Assembly: GCF_032190615.1 (NCBI RefSeq)
Contig: NZ_JAVLAT010000001.1
Coordinates: 936,501 to 1,000,500, forward strand
Source: Brucella pseudogrignonensis
Lineage (GTDB): Bacteria > Pseudomonadota > Alphaproteobacteria > Rhizobiales > Rhizobiaceae
Direction: 5' to 3'
DNA length: 64,000 nt
Shown here one piece after another: positions 42,845 through 54,131 of the stretch. A program made the translations under genes and the position numbers. The notes beneath the pieces were generated by a model. It searched no databases and was not told where the DNA came from. It saw nothing but the letters and a program-made list of their open reading frames with translations. Within the stretch, counting starts at the first letter, position 1, and the number at the start of each line of letters is the position of its first letter.

Positions 42845-43426
42845 TCAGAGCTTCGACATCTGCATCGCGATGGCGAGATAAATCTGCTCGGCCAGTTCTT
42901 CGGCAGCACGCTTGGTCGCATCACGCTCTGCACGCAGGTTAGCGAATTCCTGACGCGGACGGTCGAAGGATGCGCCGACTGTACGCGTGCCAGCTTTCAG
43001 CGGCTTGCCGTCCTTATCAAACAACACGAAGTTGGACTTTGCATTGACCGTACCTGCCGATGGACGGCCCGTGCGATCAGTCTGATCGCCAATATCAACA
43101 CTGACAAATGACGTGACCGACTTGCTCAGACCAAGACGGAGTTTGTAGACCGGATTTGCAGGCTCGCCAGCACCGCCCGAAAGCAAAAAAATCAGCCGGT
43201 TGCGAACCTGAACACCATAAATGTCGTTCACCGGCTCGACCGAGATCGATGCCAGCTTCGAGCGCATATCCGGCGTCACACTACCGCCGATGGTGCTGCC
43301 AGCACTGCCGCCGCCCGAATAGAGCGGCTGCACGGTGCAGCCAGCGAGAAGAGCTACAGCTCCCAGTGCTACAACGACACCACGGAGGCTCTTGAAAGCG
43401 GTCATGAAGCGATCAGGCAACGACAT
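42845..43426 (-). CDS. lptE: LPS assembly lipoprotein LptE
   Basis: An outer-membrane lipoprotein that plugs the LptD barrel. The signal peptide ends in the lipobox ALLAGC (cysteine near residue 30), followed by [14 protein letters not shown]. The body is a mixed alpha/beta domain with the alphaproteobacterial LptE pattern ([20 protein letters not shown]). The ATG at 43426 lies inside the end of leuS (14-base overlap) with AAAGGA upstream; leuS-lptE is the usual order. Confidence 0.87.
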   Translation of the reverse strand: MSLPDRFMTAFKSLRGVVVALGAVALLAGCTVQPLYSGGGSAGSTIGGSVTPDMRSKLASISVEPVNDIYGVQVRNRLIFLLSGGAGEPANPVYKLRLGLSKSVTSFVSVDIGDQTDRTGRPSAGTVNAKSNFVLFDKDGKPLKAGTRTVGASFDRPRQEFANLRAERDATKRAAEELAEQIYLAIAMQMSKL

Positions 43427-46046
43427 TGACGATCCTTTGCGGAACCACGATGATCTTCTTCGGCGTGCCTCCTTCGAGGGCTGCCTTGACAAAGTCAAGT
43501 TCGAGCACCGCCTGCTGGATTGTAGCTTGATCAGCGTCGCGCGCGATTGTCAAATCACCACGCTTCTTACCGTTAATCTGAACCGGCAGAACGATCTCGT
43601 TTTCCACGATCATCGCTGCATCAAACTTCGGCCATGGCGCAGTTGCGGCAATCGTTTGCTCGCCAGCAATTGTTCCACCAAGCTCGCTCACACATTGTTC
43701 AGCCAAATGCGGCATCATCGGTGCCAGCATCAGAACCAGCATTTCAGTGGCTTCGCGCACTGCACCCTTCAGCTGCTCATCAGCCTGACCAGATGCAACC
43801 TGCTGCAACGGTGCAGCAAGCGTATTGACCAACTCGTAAAGACGAGCAACAGCGCGGTTGAAAGCGAGCTTTTCAATGTCATCGCCGACAGCCTGAACCG
43901 TCTTGTGCGCAGCTTTCGTAACAGCAAGTGCTTCGCCTTCTGCACCGGACTTCGCAGCAACATCCTTCAGAACAGGAGCAGCTTCCGAAACCAGACGCCA
44001 CACGCGCTGCACAAAGCGATGTGCACCTTCGGCACCCGCTTCCGTCCAGATCACATCCCGTTCTGGCGGGCTGTCGGAGAGCATGAACCAGCGTGCAGTA
44101 TCAGCTCCATAAGACGAGATAATGTCGTCCGGATCGACCACATTCTTCTTCGACTTCGACATTTTTTCAATCGAGCCGATTTCAACCGGAGCGCCACTAT
44201 CAAGCATAGTCGCAATGCGCTTGCCGTCTGATTCTTCAATGCGAATATCGGCAGGTGCCACCCACTGGCCATCAGCCTTATAGGTTTCGTGCACCACCAT
44301 GCCCTGCGTGAACAAGCCCTTGAACGGCTCATCAATGCCGACATGGCCAGCCACTTTCATGGCGCGGGTGAAGAAGCGCGAATACAGCAGATGCAGGATC
44401 GCATGCTCAACACCGCCAATATACTGATCAACCGGCAACCAGCGATCCGCAACCGCACGATCCGTTGGCTCGTTTTCCCAAGGAGCCGTGAAGCGTGTGT
44501 AATACCACGACGAATCGACGAACGTATCCATCGTGTCGGTTTCGCGACGCGCTTCGCCACCGCATTTCGGGCACTTCACATGACGCCATGTTGCATGACG
44601 ATCAAGCGGATTTCCCGGACGGTCGAACTCGACATCATCTGGCAGCTTGACCGGCAGATCGGCACGCGGCACCGGATTGACGCCACAGCTTTCGCAATGG
44701 ATCATCGGGATCGGGCAACCCCAATAACGCTGGCGCGAAATACCCCAGTCGCGCAGACGGAACTGAACTTTACGTTGAGCCTGCGGGCGACCATCAAGCT
44801 CAGTCTTTTCGAGACGATCAGCCACTTCAGCAAATGCTGCTTCCGGTGTCATACCATCCAGGAAGCGCGAATTGATCATCACGCCATCGTCGGTGAAAGC
44901 CGTTTCGCCAACGCTAAAGCTCGCAGCATCCTCACCCTTTGGCAGAACAACTGGTGTGACTTTCAGCGCATATTTATTGGCGAAATCCAGATCGCGCTGA
45001 TCATGCGCCGGGCAGCCGAACACCGCGCCCGTACCATATTCCATCAGCACGAAATTGGCGACATAGAGCGGCAGCTCCCAGTTTTCATCAAACGGGTGCT
45101 TGACCTTAACGCCAGTATCAAAGCCCTTCTTTTCAGCCTTTTCCAGCGCTTCAAGCGACGTGCCATGCTGATGGCACTCATCAATGAATGAGGTCAGCTC
45201 AGCATTGTTTTCAGCAAGCGTCTTCGCCAGTGGATGATCTGGAGAGATCGCAACAAAAGACGCACCGAACAACGTGTCCGGGCGGGTCGTGTAAACCTCA
45301 ACTTCCGAGAAACCGGCCGGGGCCGTAGACGCATTCAATGCGAAACGAACCTGCAAGCCTTCCGACTTACCGATCCAGTTCTTCTGCATGACGCGGACTT
45401 TTTCCGGCCACTGGTCAAGTGTGTCGAGACCAGCCAGCAAGTCTTCGCTGAAATCGGTGATCTTGAAGAACCACTGCGTCAGTTCGCGCTGTTCGACCAG
45501 CGCACCTGAACGCCAGCCGCGACCATCCACCACCTGCTCATTGGCAAGCACGGTGTTGTCGACCGGATCCCAGTTAACTTTGGAGGTCTTGCGTGTAACC
45601 AGACCTTTTTCATACAGGTCAATGAACAGCATCTGCTGACGATGATAATATTCGACATCGCAGGTCGCAAACTCACGCGACCAGTCAAGCGACAGGCCCA
45701 TGGATTTAAGCTGACGCTTCATCGTATCGATGTTCTGATAGGTCCATTCTTTCGGATGCACCTTGTTCTGCATGGCCGCGTTTTCCGCAGGCATGCCGAA
45801 TGCGTCCCACCCCATCGGATGAAGGACGTTAAAACCCTTGGCACGCTTGTAACGCGCCACCACATCACCCATCGCATAGTTACGCACATGGCCCATGTGA
45901 ATGCGCCCTGACGGATAAGGGAACATTTCGAGCACGTAGTATTTTTCGCGCGGATCGCTGTTGTCAGTCTCGAAAGTCTGGTTTTCTTCCCAGATTTTCT
46001 GCCAATGTGCTTCCGCAACACGCGGATTATAACGTTCGGATGCCAT
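43413..46046 (-). CDS. leuS: Leucyl-tRNA synthetase
   Basis: Class I synthetase of 877 residues that charges tRNA-Leu. The HIGH motif is [15 protein letters not shown] and the KMSKS motif is [15 protein letters not shown]. The editing domain (CP1) with [20 protein letters not shown] is intact. Zinc-type cysteines occur in CESCGVNPV and [11 protein letters not shown]. It is the first gene of a leuS-lptE unit and divergent from the YggS gene. Confidence 0.98.
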   Translation of the reverse strand: MASERYNPRVAEAHWQKIWEENQTFETDNSDPREKYYVLEMFPYPSGRIHMGHVRNYAMGDVVARYKRAKGFNVLHPMGWDAFGMPAENAAMQNKVHPKEWTYQNIDTMKRQLKSMGLSLDWSREFATCDVEYYHRQQMLFIDLYEKGLVTRKTSKVNWDPVDNTVLANEQVVDGRGWRSGALVEQRELTQWFFKITDFSEDLLAGLDTLDQWPEKVRVMQKNWIGKSEGLQVRFALNASTAPAGFSEVEVYTTRPDTLFGASFVAISPDHPLAKTLAENNAELTSFIDECHQHGTSLEALEKAEKKGFDTGVKVKHPFDENWELPLYVANFVLMEYGTGAVFGCPAHDQRDLDFANKYALKVTPVVLPKGEDAASFSVGETAFTDDGVMINSRFLDGMTPEAAFAEVADRLEKTELDGRPQAQRKVQFRLRDWGISRQRYWGCPIPMIHCESCGVNPVPRADLPVKLPDDVEFDRPGNPLDRHATWRHVKCPKCGGEARRETDTMDTFVDSSWYYTRFTAPWENEPTDRAVADRWLPVDQYIGGVEHAILHLLYSRFFTRAMKVAGHVGIDEPFKGLFTQGMVVHETYKADGQWVAPADIRIEESDGKRIATMLDSGAPVEIGSIEKMSKSKKNVVDPDDIISSYGADTARWFMLSDSPPERDVIWTEAGAEGAHRFVQRVWRLVSEAAPVLKDVAAKSGAEGEALAVTKAAHKTVQAVGDDIEKLAFNRAVARLYELVNTLAAPLQQVASGQADEQLKGAVREATEMLVLMLAPMMPHLAEQCVSELGGTIAGEQTIAATAPWPKFDAAMIVENEIVLPVQINGKKRGDLTIARDADQATIQQAVLELDFVKAALEGGTPKKIIVVPQRIVNVVA

Positions 46047-46169
46047 GAGCGTATTTACTCGTACGAAGGTGATGCAATAAGGAGAGTCGATATTTAATGG
46101 CGACCTTCACCACGTATTGGCGAGAGCGTCAAGTTTTTGCGGACTTAAAAGCCTGAAAGCGAGAGTTTC

Positions 46170-46850
46170 ATGTCAGATATTGGTTCGAACCTGAACACGG
46201 TCAAGACCGCGATTGAAGATGCCGAGAAAGAAGCGCACCGCAAAAAGGGCTCTGTAACACTCGTTGCCGTATCCAAAACCTTCGATGCAGATGAAATTCG
46301 CCCGGCGCTCGATCTCGGTCAGCGGGTGTTTGGTGAAAACCGCGTTCAGGAAGCGCAAGCCAAGTGGCCCGGCTTACGCGAAGCCTATTCCGGCATAGAA
46401 TTACATCTCATCGGACCGCTGCAATCAAACAAAGCAGCCGATGCTGTTGCTCTGTTTGATGTGATTGAAACTGTGGACCGCGAGAAGATCGCCGCCGCTT
46501 TAGCTGTCGAGATCAAAAAGCAGGGCAAAAGTCCAAAGCTCTATGTACAAGTGAATACCGGCCTTGAAGAACAAAAAGCTGGCATACCGCCAAAAGAGGC
46601 TGTTGCCTTTGTCGAACGCTGCCGCACGGAACACGGCCTCTTAATAGAAGGTCTGATGTGTATTCCGCCAGCGGATGCAAATCCTGGGCCGCATTTTGCA
46701 CTGCTGGAAAAGATCGCCCGCGACGCAGGCGTCGAAAAGCTCTCCATGGGCATGTCGGGCGATTACGAGATCGCAGTTGGTTTTGGCGCGACATCTGTGC
46801 GCGTTGGCTCAGCAATTTTTGGCGAACGGAGCTATTCACCCTCGGCTTGA
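46170..46850 (+). CDS. YggS/PLPBP family pyridoxal phosphate homeostasis protein
   Basis: A 226-residue single-domain alanine-racemase-like barrel. The PLP lysine is in TLVAVSKTFDADEIRPALDL, and FGENRVQEAQAKW, LHLIGPLQSNKA and LSMGMSGDYEIAVGFGATSVRVGSAIFG match the family exactly. Such proteins have no known enzyme activity; they bind PLP and balance its supply. The 3' end overlaps the decayed FUSC-type gene on the other strand. Confidence 0.95.
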   Translation: MSDIGSNLNTVKTAIEDAEKEAHRKKGSVTLVAVSKTFDADEIRPALDLGQRVFGENRVQEAQAKWPGLREAYSGIELHLIGPLQSNKAADAVALFDVIETVDREKIAAALAVEIKKQGKSPKLYVQVNTGLEEQKAGIPPKEAVAFVERCRTEHGLLIEGLMCIPPADANPGPHFALLEKIARDAGVEKLSMGMSGDYEIAVGFGATSVRVGSAIFGERSYSPSA

Positions 46851-47269
46851 GGGGGAGTTGGGCGCCGATGTGCCCTCACCCGCTCTATTATTTGGGTGTA
46901 AATCCAAGTCAAAGTAATTGCCACCACACCACCGAATGCGATTGCCATTAATCACGTGAGCGCAAGCAGAAGCTCCTTACTGCTTGTTTGCAAAAAGCGT
47001 CCCGCATCCATTACAATCAGCACGGTTGCGGGCGCCAGACGCCAATTGAACGGATAACGATCGGTCATCAGGATCATGAAGACGGTGAACGCCTCTCCAA
47101 ACAGACTGGCAACCGGCGAATATCCCACGAGTCAGATCGTGATCATACCGATAATGCATCCCACTGCCGTATTGATGGCGCGTGTTTGTGAAAGCGCAAG
47201 CGTGTTGCGGACATCGGGGTCGGAAATGATGAAACGGCAATCACCTCTGATGTCGGATAACCAATTCAT
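46832..47269 (-). pseudogene. Decayed FUSC-type membrane protein gene
   Basis: A 145-codon frame starts at 47269 (MNWLSDIRGDCRFIISDPDV) and stays in frame to a TAG at 46832, but it is broken by TGA codons at 47132-47134 and 46952-46954. The residues around them (SQTRAINTAVGCIIGMITI, AFTVFMILMTDRYPFNWRLA, LMAIAFGGVVAITLTWIY) look like the R-x6-G membrane unit of FUSC/aromatic acid exporters. The second stop falls where an arginine (CGA) is expected. It is a remnant or short homologue; family assignment is from motif pattern only. Confidence 0.55.
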
Positions 47270-47545
47270 CGCTCTGCCAAATTAACAAGAATATTAAATA
47301 ATCAAGCTGCGTTTTATATATCTAACGTAACTATAACTACAAAGAAAATGTAAAAATATTATTTTTATAATTCAACACTACATCAATTTATAATAAAAAT
47401 ATTAAAATATAACATAAAAATTATATATATTTACACTTAAAAAAATATTACATACAATTCATCTTCAAATAGAATCACATGTTGAATTTGCGTATCTGAG
47501 TATAAACATTAATATATTTTATATTTATAATATTGCGAGGTCTTC
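47270..47545. other. Very AT-rich spacer before the autotransporter
   Basis: The most AT-rich stretch in the window, made of runs such as TTAAAAAAATATT and TTATATATATTT. It presumably holds the autotransporter promoter on the plus strand. The sharp change in composition marks the edge of a probable acquired island. No ORF of note. Confidence 0.6.
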
Positions 47546-50500
47546 ATGTCTGCAATTCCAAATTATTATTCTAAAAACTTAAAAATAATAAAATTGAAAC
47601 ATATTCTTTTTTCAACAGCGCTTAGTTTTCCCATTGCATTTTTAGCTTCGCCTCCAGTTTCCGCCCAAACACCCGCCCCCTATGGCGCAGGCAAAGGAGG
47701 CGATGAGGGAAATATGTCGACGGCAATTTTCTCCCGGGGGTAATCGGGGAAGCAGGCGACGGGGGAAATGGAGGAGGATCAAATGGCGGCGACGGCGGAT
47801 TACGCGGACGACTAATCAACGAATCCGGGCCACTTGATGATAACGTGATCGGCGGCGAAGGCCTTTCAGGAACAATCAATGCAATAAGTGATAGAGCAAC
47901 CAGCGGAGGAGGTGGTGGAGGCGGTACGGGAATTATTATCGGCGATGAAGACAGCGGGGACTATTTAGAGGTCGATATCAATACAACCATTAAAGGAGGA
48001 AACGGAGGAAACGGAGGCAATGCTGCCCTCGCACTTGGAGCAGGCGGAAGTGGGGGCAATGGTGGAGCAGGTGTCTATATCTATAAATCGCTGGTAATAA
48101 ACAACGGCACCATAATTGGCGGCAATGGCGGCAGCGGCGGCAACAGCGTCGGTGAAACCGCCATCGTAGGCAAAGGCGGCGATGGCGGCGTTGGCGTATT
48201 AATAGGCAAAGATTCGCAGCTAATTAACAACAAATACATAAAAGGCGGAATGGGCGGACTTCAAGGCATATCTACCGATGATTCATCGCATCCCTCCATC
48301 AATAAAGGCGGAAATGGCGTCGAATTGCTTGGCAATAATCATCTTGAAAATACAATCAGTGGAGAAATATATGGGGGATTAAATCAAAACGCAAATCAGG
48401 AATTAGGGGGCTACGCCATTGCTGTATATGGAAAAAATAATATAATTTCCAACAATGGTATTATTAAGAGTGCTTACGAAGGCGAAGATCAAAAAGCAAT
48501 ACTTATAGATGGCGAAAATAACAAACTAGTTATACTGAAAAACTCCCGCATTTTTGGAATTGTAAAATCTACCGCGCGCGGAAATACATTAGAGCTCGCT
48601 GGAGAAGAAACAGCCTCCTTCGAGGTTGTAAACATAGGTGACGATAAACAGTATCAAGGGTTCGATTATTTTTCTAAAACTGGCGAAAGCACATGGTATT
48701 TAGTGGGCGAAACAAATGCTTTGACCCCATGGATCGTAAAACATGGGTTTTTGTCTATCGACAAAGACGAGAATCTCGGTTCATTCAATGGAACACTAAC
48801 GCTTGACGGAGGCACATTAGAGCTTAGGGCATGGGATGAAGAACCTGGGGGTTCCGATACTCCTCTTCAAATAAACCGCTCAATAATTTTAACTGAAAAT
48901 GATGGTGTCATCTATACCAATACATCTGACGGCATAATCTATTCCGAAATCCAAGGCGAAGGCGAATTGCAGAAATCAGGTGAACACCGCCTGACACTTG
49001 TAGCAGAGAACACATATACGGGTCACACCTATATTGAAGACGGCGAGTTGGAAATTGGAAACGGCGGCAACAACGGAAGCATAATAGGCAATATCGAAAT
49101 TCATAAAGATGCGGCGCTGAGCTTCAATAGATCGGATACGTTCTGGATCGAGCACATGGTTGCTGGACAAGGCAACATAGCTTTCGATGGAACAGGAAAT
49201 GCTGTTTGGTCGACGCAAAGTGAAGGCTTTACAGGCATAACACGAGTTTCCTCTGGTATACTGTCCCTATACGGCAGCTTGGGAGGTCTCATGTCAGTTG
49301 GTTCATACGCTATGCTGTCAGGGTCCGCTGAAATCAACAGCCTCATAACCGCCGGTAAAATCGCGCCAGGCGATTCTGTGAATTACGGCGAAATCACAAT
49401 AACTAAAGGTTACCTGGGCCTCAACGGGAGCAGTGTTTTACTAAAAGCCGCCCTGGGAGACGACAATTCAACAACTGACCGCTTGATCGTGCTTGGTGAT
49501 ACCGTTGGGGAAAGCAAACTATTAATCTGGAATATGTCTGGCTCAGGCGGCGACACGGTAAAAGGCATCGAAGTTATTCGAGTTGAAGGAGAATCTGATG
49601 CAAGATTTAACCTTGTAGGTGATTATAATCTTCCTTCTGGGACGCCCGCGGTTGTCGCCGGCGCTCATTCATATGTACTTCAAAAAGGAAGCGTTACAGA
49701 TCCTGCGGATGGCAATTGGTACCTGCGAAGTAATTTTTCTCAGGAGGTCTGCCCAACTCCAGAGCCAGGCCAACCTTCAAAACCTTGCCAGCCATGCGTG
49801 ACGCCAAGCAATCCTTCCCGACAGCCTTGCCGACCTTGCCCTTCACCAAACACTCCGACAGAACAGCCTGGCTCTTGCTCAACCAACTCGGACATCTATC
49901 AACCCGGTGTCCCACTATACTCGTCCTACGCTCATATAATTCATAGCCTCAATACACTCCCTACAATGCGGGAGCGCGTTGGAAATCGGTATTGGACAGG
50001 CATTTCAGCGCATAAAATCTCCCAAGGCGATGGGCTGGGTACAGATACAGAATCAGCTCCAGATCCTGCACTGAAAGAAGTGCTGACGGATGCAGGCCTC
50101 ATATGGGCGCGCGTCGAGGCCGCTCACACCCGCAACCAACTTCAAAACTCAACGACGAACAACAAATATAGGTCAGATCAGTGGAGTTTACGCGCTGGCA
50201 TTGATAACCAAGTCCTGGAGAGTACTTATGGTAAAGTGATTGCAGGCGTCTGGCTTCAATATGATACTGCCAAGGCGGGTGTCACATCATATTTTGGCAA
50301 TGGCACAGTCGACATCAACTCCTACGGTGTCGGCGCAGCCCTTACCTGGCTTTCCAACGACGGCTTTTATGTTGATGGCCAAGCCCGGCATTCTTGGTCG
50401 AAAAGCGATATTTCATCTGAAACTCTCAATCGCTCTTTGATAACCGATACGAAGGGAAAAGCATTGGCGTTAAGCCTCGAAGCTGGCCAAAGAATAGTGA

Positions 50501-50937
50501 TCGATGATCGCTGGTCATGGACTCCGCAAGCGCAGCTAACATGGGCTCAAACAAGCCTTGATGATTTTACCGACCCTTATAATGCAGATGTTTCTTTTGA
50601 AAAACTAACGTCCTTAACCGCTCGTATTGGACTATCCGCTCAATATTCAGCCAGTTGGCAAGATAAAAATGGATACACGTCGCGCACCAACGCTTACAGT
50701 ATCACAAATATTTATCGCGAGCTTTTAGACCGCTCAACGAAAATGAATATATCGGATGAACTGATTTATATAGGAAATGAAGACAAGACCTGGGGCGAAT
50801 TAGGCTTTGGCGGAACTTACGCATTTTTTGACGATAAATACGCGTTGTTTGGCGAAGCAGCAATCGCTAGTCCGTTCAAACAGATCGATGCCAACTACTC
50901 TCTTCGTGGAAATGTGGGCTTTCGCGTGAACTGGTAA
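47546..50937 (+). pseudogene. Autotransporter adhesin, split by a frameshift
   Basis: The first frame codes 65 residues with a long signal peptide (KHILFSTALSFPIAFLASPP...SAQ) and the start of a Gly-rich part, then stops at 47741. The second frame (from 47732 or so, open to 50937) carries 1030 residues after a GTG at 47845: a Gly/Asn-rich passenger, PATR-type repeats (AENTYTGHTYIEDGELEIGN), a Pro/Cys hinge at residues 636-678, and a C-terminal beta-barrel of about 280 residues ending FRVNW. Adding one G to the G5 tract at 47736-47740 would join both into about 1130 residues. It resembles Brucella monomeric autotransporters such as OmaA/Bma. Confidence 0.82.
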
Positions 50938-50957
50938 TTCGATTTAATATCTAAATG

Positions 50958-50991
50958 AAGGGATGGTTAAATTTTTGACCATCCCTTTTTT
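50958..50991 (+). terminator. Autotransporter terminator
   Basis: GGGATGGT and ACCATCCC pair around a ten-base AT loop, followed by T6, 20 bases after the stop codon. Confidence 0.88.
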
Positions 50992-51064
50992 CATAAACGA
51001 GGATCCTCGTCTCAGCATCCCATTGTTTTTTCAAAAATTCCGTTCAAATCTCCAGTACATCCCG

Positions 51065-51352
51065 TTAATGAAAACTGATTTCTCCACGCACATTTTTCCA
51101 GTCTGATGGCCCCAGCAGTTTGCAATGCGCATAGACAACCGAATGCAGCGGGCCATCAATCTTTTCTTTCCAGAATTCTATGAAATGATGCAGCACCGGA
51201 AATTCCGGTGCGAGATCATAATCCTGCCAGACAAAAAGCTGCAGCAAATGCGGATGATCAGGCATATGGTAGAAAAGCTTTGCCGTTGTCAGACCGTAAC
51301 CGGCAAGCTGTAATTCAAAAGCAGACTTCGCAACAAAAGCGGATGTCGTCAT
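51065..51352 (-). CDS. Usg family protein
   Basis: 95 residues matching the Usg family (first named near trp genes of Caulobacter): LQLAGYGLTTAKLFYHMPDH, then LQLFVWQDYDLAPEFPVLHH and WKNVRGEISFH. Function unknown. Its conserved aromatic/His/Asp residues suggest a small enzyme or ligand-binding protein. It is divergent from acs. Confidence 0.85.
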   Translation of the reverse strand: MTTSAFVAKSAFELQLAGYGLTTAKLFYHMPDHPHLLQLFVWQDYDLAPEFPVLHHFIEFWKEKIDGPLHSVVYAHCKLLGPSDWKNVRGEISFH

Positions 51353-51643
51353 GGCGATTTCCCCTTTTTATAGGAATCTCATTGTGAACATTCAGCGAAC
51401 CCCACAGAAATTATAATTGCAGAAATTAGTTTTTAAAAAGTAAAAACAATATGTTAGCATCGTCTAGGTATGAGTGCTGCCACGCTGATCATATTTTCGT
51501 GCTGCGTCACTGTGGACCATAGTCGATCCGAATGTCTAATTTACGTTGAGCCAGACGGAATGTAGATGAGTCTGGCGATAGCTTCGCCCCGATGCGAGCT
51601 ATCGATTACGGCGGGAGGATCGCCGGACAGCAAGGAGGACGAC
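51353..51643. promoter_or_regulatory. acs / usg divergent upstream region
   Basis: Holds both promoters. I see an AT-rich part at 51420-51455 and a good AAGGAGGA ribosome site at 51632 for acs. No clear operator. Confidence 0.4.
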
Positions 51644-53599
51644 ATGTCGGAAAAGCTTTACCCTGTACTGCCGGGGGCAAAGAAAAACACGCTCATCGAC
51701 AACGAGAAATATCTCGAATGGTATAATGAGAGCGTGACCGACCCGGATGGATTCTGGGCCAAGCACGGCCGACGGATTGATTGGTTCAAACCCTTCACCA
51801 AAGTCAAGAATACCGATTTCAACGGCGACGTTTCGATCAAGTGGTATGAGGACGGTGTCACCAACATCTCCTACAACTGTATCGACCGTCATCTGAAAAG
51901 CCGTGGCGATCAGGTTGCGATTATCTGGGAAGGCGACAATCCCTATATCGACAAAAAGATCACCTATCGCGAGCTGCATGAAAATGTCTGCCGCCTTGCC
52001 AATGTGCTCAAAAAGCACGGCGTCAAGAAAGGCGATCGCGTTACCATCTATCTACCGATGATCCCGGAAGCCGCCTATGCGATGCTGGCCTGCGCCCGTA
52101 TCGGTGCAGTGCATTCCGTTGTTTTCGCTGGTTTCTCGCCAGAAGCGCTGGCAGGTCGTATCGTTGACTGCGAATCCACTTTCGTTATCACAGCCGATGA
52201 AGGCGTGCGTGGCGGCAAGCCAGTCCCGCTGAAAGAGAACACCGACACGGCTATCGACATTGCCGCCAAGCAGTATGTGTTCGTCAACAAGGTTCTGACT
52301 GTACGCCGCACCGGCGGCAAGGTCAGCTGGGGCCCGGGCCGCGATCTCTGGTATCATCAGGAAGTCGCAAGCGTCGAACCGACCTGCGAGCCGGAACCAA
52401 TGAACGCGGAAGATCCGCTGTTCATTCTTTATACGTCCGGCTCAACCGGCAAGCCTAAGGGTGTGCTGCACACCACCGGCGGCTATCTCGTCTATGCATC
52501 GATGACACACCAATATGTCTTCGACTATCATGACGGCGACATCTACTGGTGTACCGCGGATGTGGGCTGGGTCACAGGCCATTCCTATATCGTCTACGGA
52601 CCGCTGGCCAATGGCGCAACAACACTGATGTTTGAAGGCGTCCCCAATTTCCCTGATCAGGGACGTTTCTGGGAAGTGATTGACAAGCATCATGTCAACA
52701 TCTTCTACACTGCACCAACGGCGATCCGCGCGCTGATGGGCGCAGGCGATGACTTTGTTACCCGCTCGTCGCGTTCCACGCTGCGCCTTCTCGGCTCAGT
52801 CGGCGAGCCGATCAACCCGGAAGCATGGGAATGGTATTACAACGTAGTCGGCGATCAGCATTCGCCAATCGTTGATACATGGTGGCAGACAGAAACCGGC
52901 GGTATTCTGATTACACCATTGCCGGGCGCAACCGATCTCAAGCCGGGTTCTGCAACCCGCCCATTCTTTGGTGTAAAGCCACAGTTGGTTGATAATGAAG
53001 GCGCAGTCGTTGAAGGCGCAGTCGATGGCAACCTCTGCATTATCGACAGCTGGCCGGGCCAAATGCGCACACTTTACGGCGATCACAAGCGCTTCATCGA
53101 GGCTTACTTCTCCACCTATAAGGGCAAGTATTTTACGGGTGACGGTTGCCGTCGCGATGAGGACGGCTACTACTGGATCACCGGCCGCGTCGATGACGTG
53201 CTCAACATTTCCGGCCATCGCCTCGGCACGGCGGAAATTGAGTCGGCACTCGTCTCGCACCATTCGGTATCGGAAGCCGCCGTTGTCGGCTATCCGCACC
53301 CAATCAAGGGACAGGGCATTTATTGCTATGTTACGCTGATGACCGGCGAAAGCGTGCAGGACGAAGAAGCCCTGCGCAAAGAGCTGACACAGCATGTGCG
53401 CAAGGAAATCGGGCCTATCGCAACGCCGGATAAGATTCAGTTTTCACCCGGCCTGCCGAAAACCCGTTCGGGCAAGATCATGCGCCGTATCCTGCGCAAG
53501 ATTGCTGAAGATGAGTTCGGCTCGCTTGGCGATACGTCGACACTCGCCGATCCGGGCGTCGTGGATGATCTGATCGAAAACCGCCAGAACAAGAAATAA
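51644..53599 (+). CDS. acs: Acetyl-CoA synthetase
   Basis: AMP-forming enzyme that activates acetate. 651 residues from the ATG at 51644, with AAGGAGGACG just before it. Motifs: the P-loop [52 protein letters not shown] and the regulatory lysine in [15 protein letters not shown], which Pat-type acetyltransferases modify. The C-terminal domain is complete. Confidence 0.97.
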   Translation: MSEKLYPVLPGAKKNTLIDNEKYLEWYNESVTDPDGFWAKHGRRIDWFKPFTKVKNTDFNGDVSIKWYEDGVTNISYNCIDRHLKSRGDQVAIIWEGDNPYIDKKITYRELHENVCRLANVLKKHGVKKGDRVTIYLPMIPEAAYAMLACARIGAVHSVVFAGFSPEALAGRIVDCESTFVITADEGVRGGKPVPLKENTDTAIDIAAKQYVFVNKVLTVRRTGGKVSWGPGRDLWYHQEVASVEPTCEPEPMNAEDPLFILYTSGSTGKPKGVLHTTGGYLVYASMTHQYVFDYHDGDIYWCTADVGWVTGHSYIVYGPLANGATTLMFEGVPNFPDQGRFWEVIDKHHVNIFYTAPTAIRALMGAGDDFVTRSSRSTLRLLGSVGEPINPEAWEWYYNVVGDQHSPIVDTWWQTETGGILITPLPGATDLKPGSATRPFFGVKPQLVDNEGAVVEGAVDGNLCIIDSWPGQMRTLYGDHKRFIEAYFSTYKGKYFTGDGCRRDEDGYYWITGRVDDVLNISGHRLGTAEIESALVSHHSVSEAAVVGYPHPIKGQGIYCYVTLMTGESVQDEEALRKELTQHVRKEIGPIATPDKIQFSPGLPKTRSGKIMRRILRKIAEDEFGSLGDTSTLADPGVVDDLIENRQNKK

Positions 53600-53603
53600 A
53601 AAC

Positions 53604-53627
53604 AGGCCGGGATTTCCCGGCCTTTTT
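53604..53627 (+). terminator. acs terminator
   Basis: AGGCCGGGA and TCCCGGCCT form a compact hairpin followed by T5, five bases after the stop. Confidence 0.92.
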
Positions 53628-53666
53628 CTTTATTAACGGAGCCTGTAAATGCGCCCTAGTTTGATG

Positions 53667-53790
53667 AGATTTTCGTTCCTGCATGCCGAAAATCGTGGTC
53701 TTCGAGAACCGGAGCGGAGTGTACTTTTGGGTACATGAGCACCGGAAGCGCAGAAGAACGCGATTTGCAGGCCGCAGAAACGGAAATATC
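53667..53790. repeat. Large palindromic intergenic repeat (Bru-RS-like), copy 2
   Basis: Same element as at 38527-38650, sharing GAGAACCGG, GTACTT...GTAC, ATGAGCACCGGAAGCGCA and the TTTGCAGGCC end, with scattered mismatches. The ends are inverted (GATTTTCGTTCCTGC against GCAGAAACGGAAATATC). Confidence 0.65.
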
Positions 53791-53796
53791 CCAAAC

Positions 53797-54015
53797 TTAG
53801 AAGTCGATGGTCCGCCCCTTAATCTCCCAGTCGCCAAAGCGCGCTGGATCTTTACCGCCGCGCCCGCCAATCTCGCGCGGAAGCTTTTCAGCGCTTTCGG
53901 CGGCGCGGCGTTCTTCTGCTTCCTTTAACGCGCGCTGAGCTGCTGGCGGCAGCGTGTCGATTTTGCGCCGATCAGCGTTGTCATTCAATTCTGTTTCGTT
54001 GAATTTATCGGTCAT
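53797..54015 (-). CDS. DUF1674 / SDHAF4-like protein
   Basis: 72 residues ending EIGGRGGKDPARFGDWEIKGRTIDF-like, the DUF1674 signature (G-G-K-x-P-x-R-x-G-D-W-E-x-K-G). The family includes mitochondrial SDHAF4, which protects the flavinated SdhA subunit during assembly of succinate dehydrogenase. The first half is polar and charged. The start at 54015 (MTDKFNE) is preferred over 54030. It stands alone, divergent from htpX. Confidence 0.85.
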   Translation of the reverse strand: MTDKFNETELNDNADRRKIDTLPPAAQRALKEAEERRAAESAEKLPREIGGRGGKDPARFGDWEIKGRTIDF

Positions 54016-54131
54016 AAGCGGCAAATCCATTATTGAAGCGGTAACGTTCCATACCCATCATATAGTTAAACTTCGTGGGTAAGCAAAACCCCGATTGATG
54101 TAAACTGTTGCTGAACTGGAGATCTCGACAC

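Noticed and set aside
46977..47240. An 87-codon minus-strand frame over the FUSC-type remnant
   Set aside because: It is in a different frame from the membrane-protein-like sequence, with no ribosome site and no hydrophobic pattern.
49619..49801. Short plus-strand frame inside the autotransporter as an overlapping gene
   Set aside because: It has no start signal and lies fully inside the autotransporter passenger in another frame.
51020..51060. A tRNA-like TTCAAATC stretch
   Set aside because: No cloverleaf arms or acceptor stem can be drawn around it; no tRNA was found anywhere in the window.
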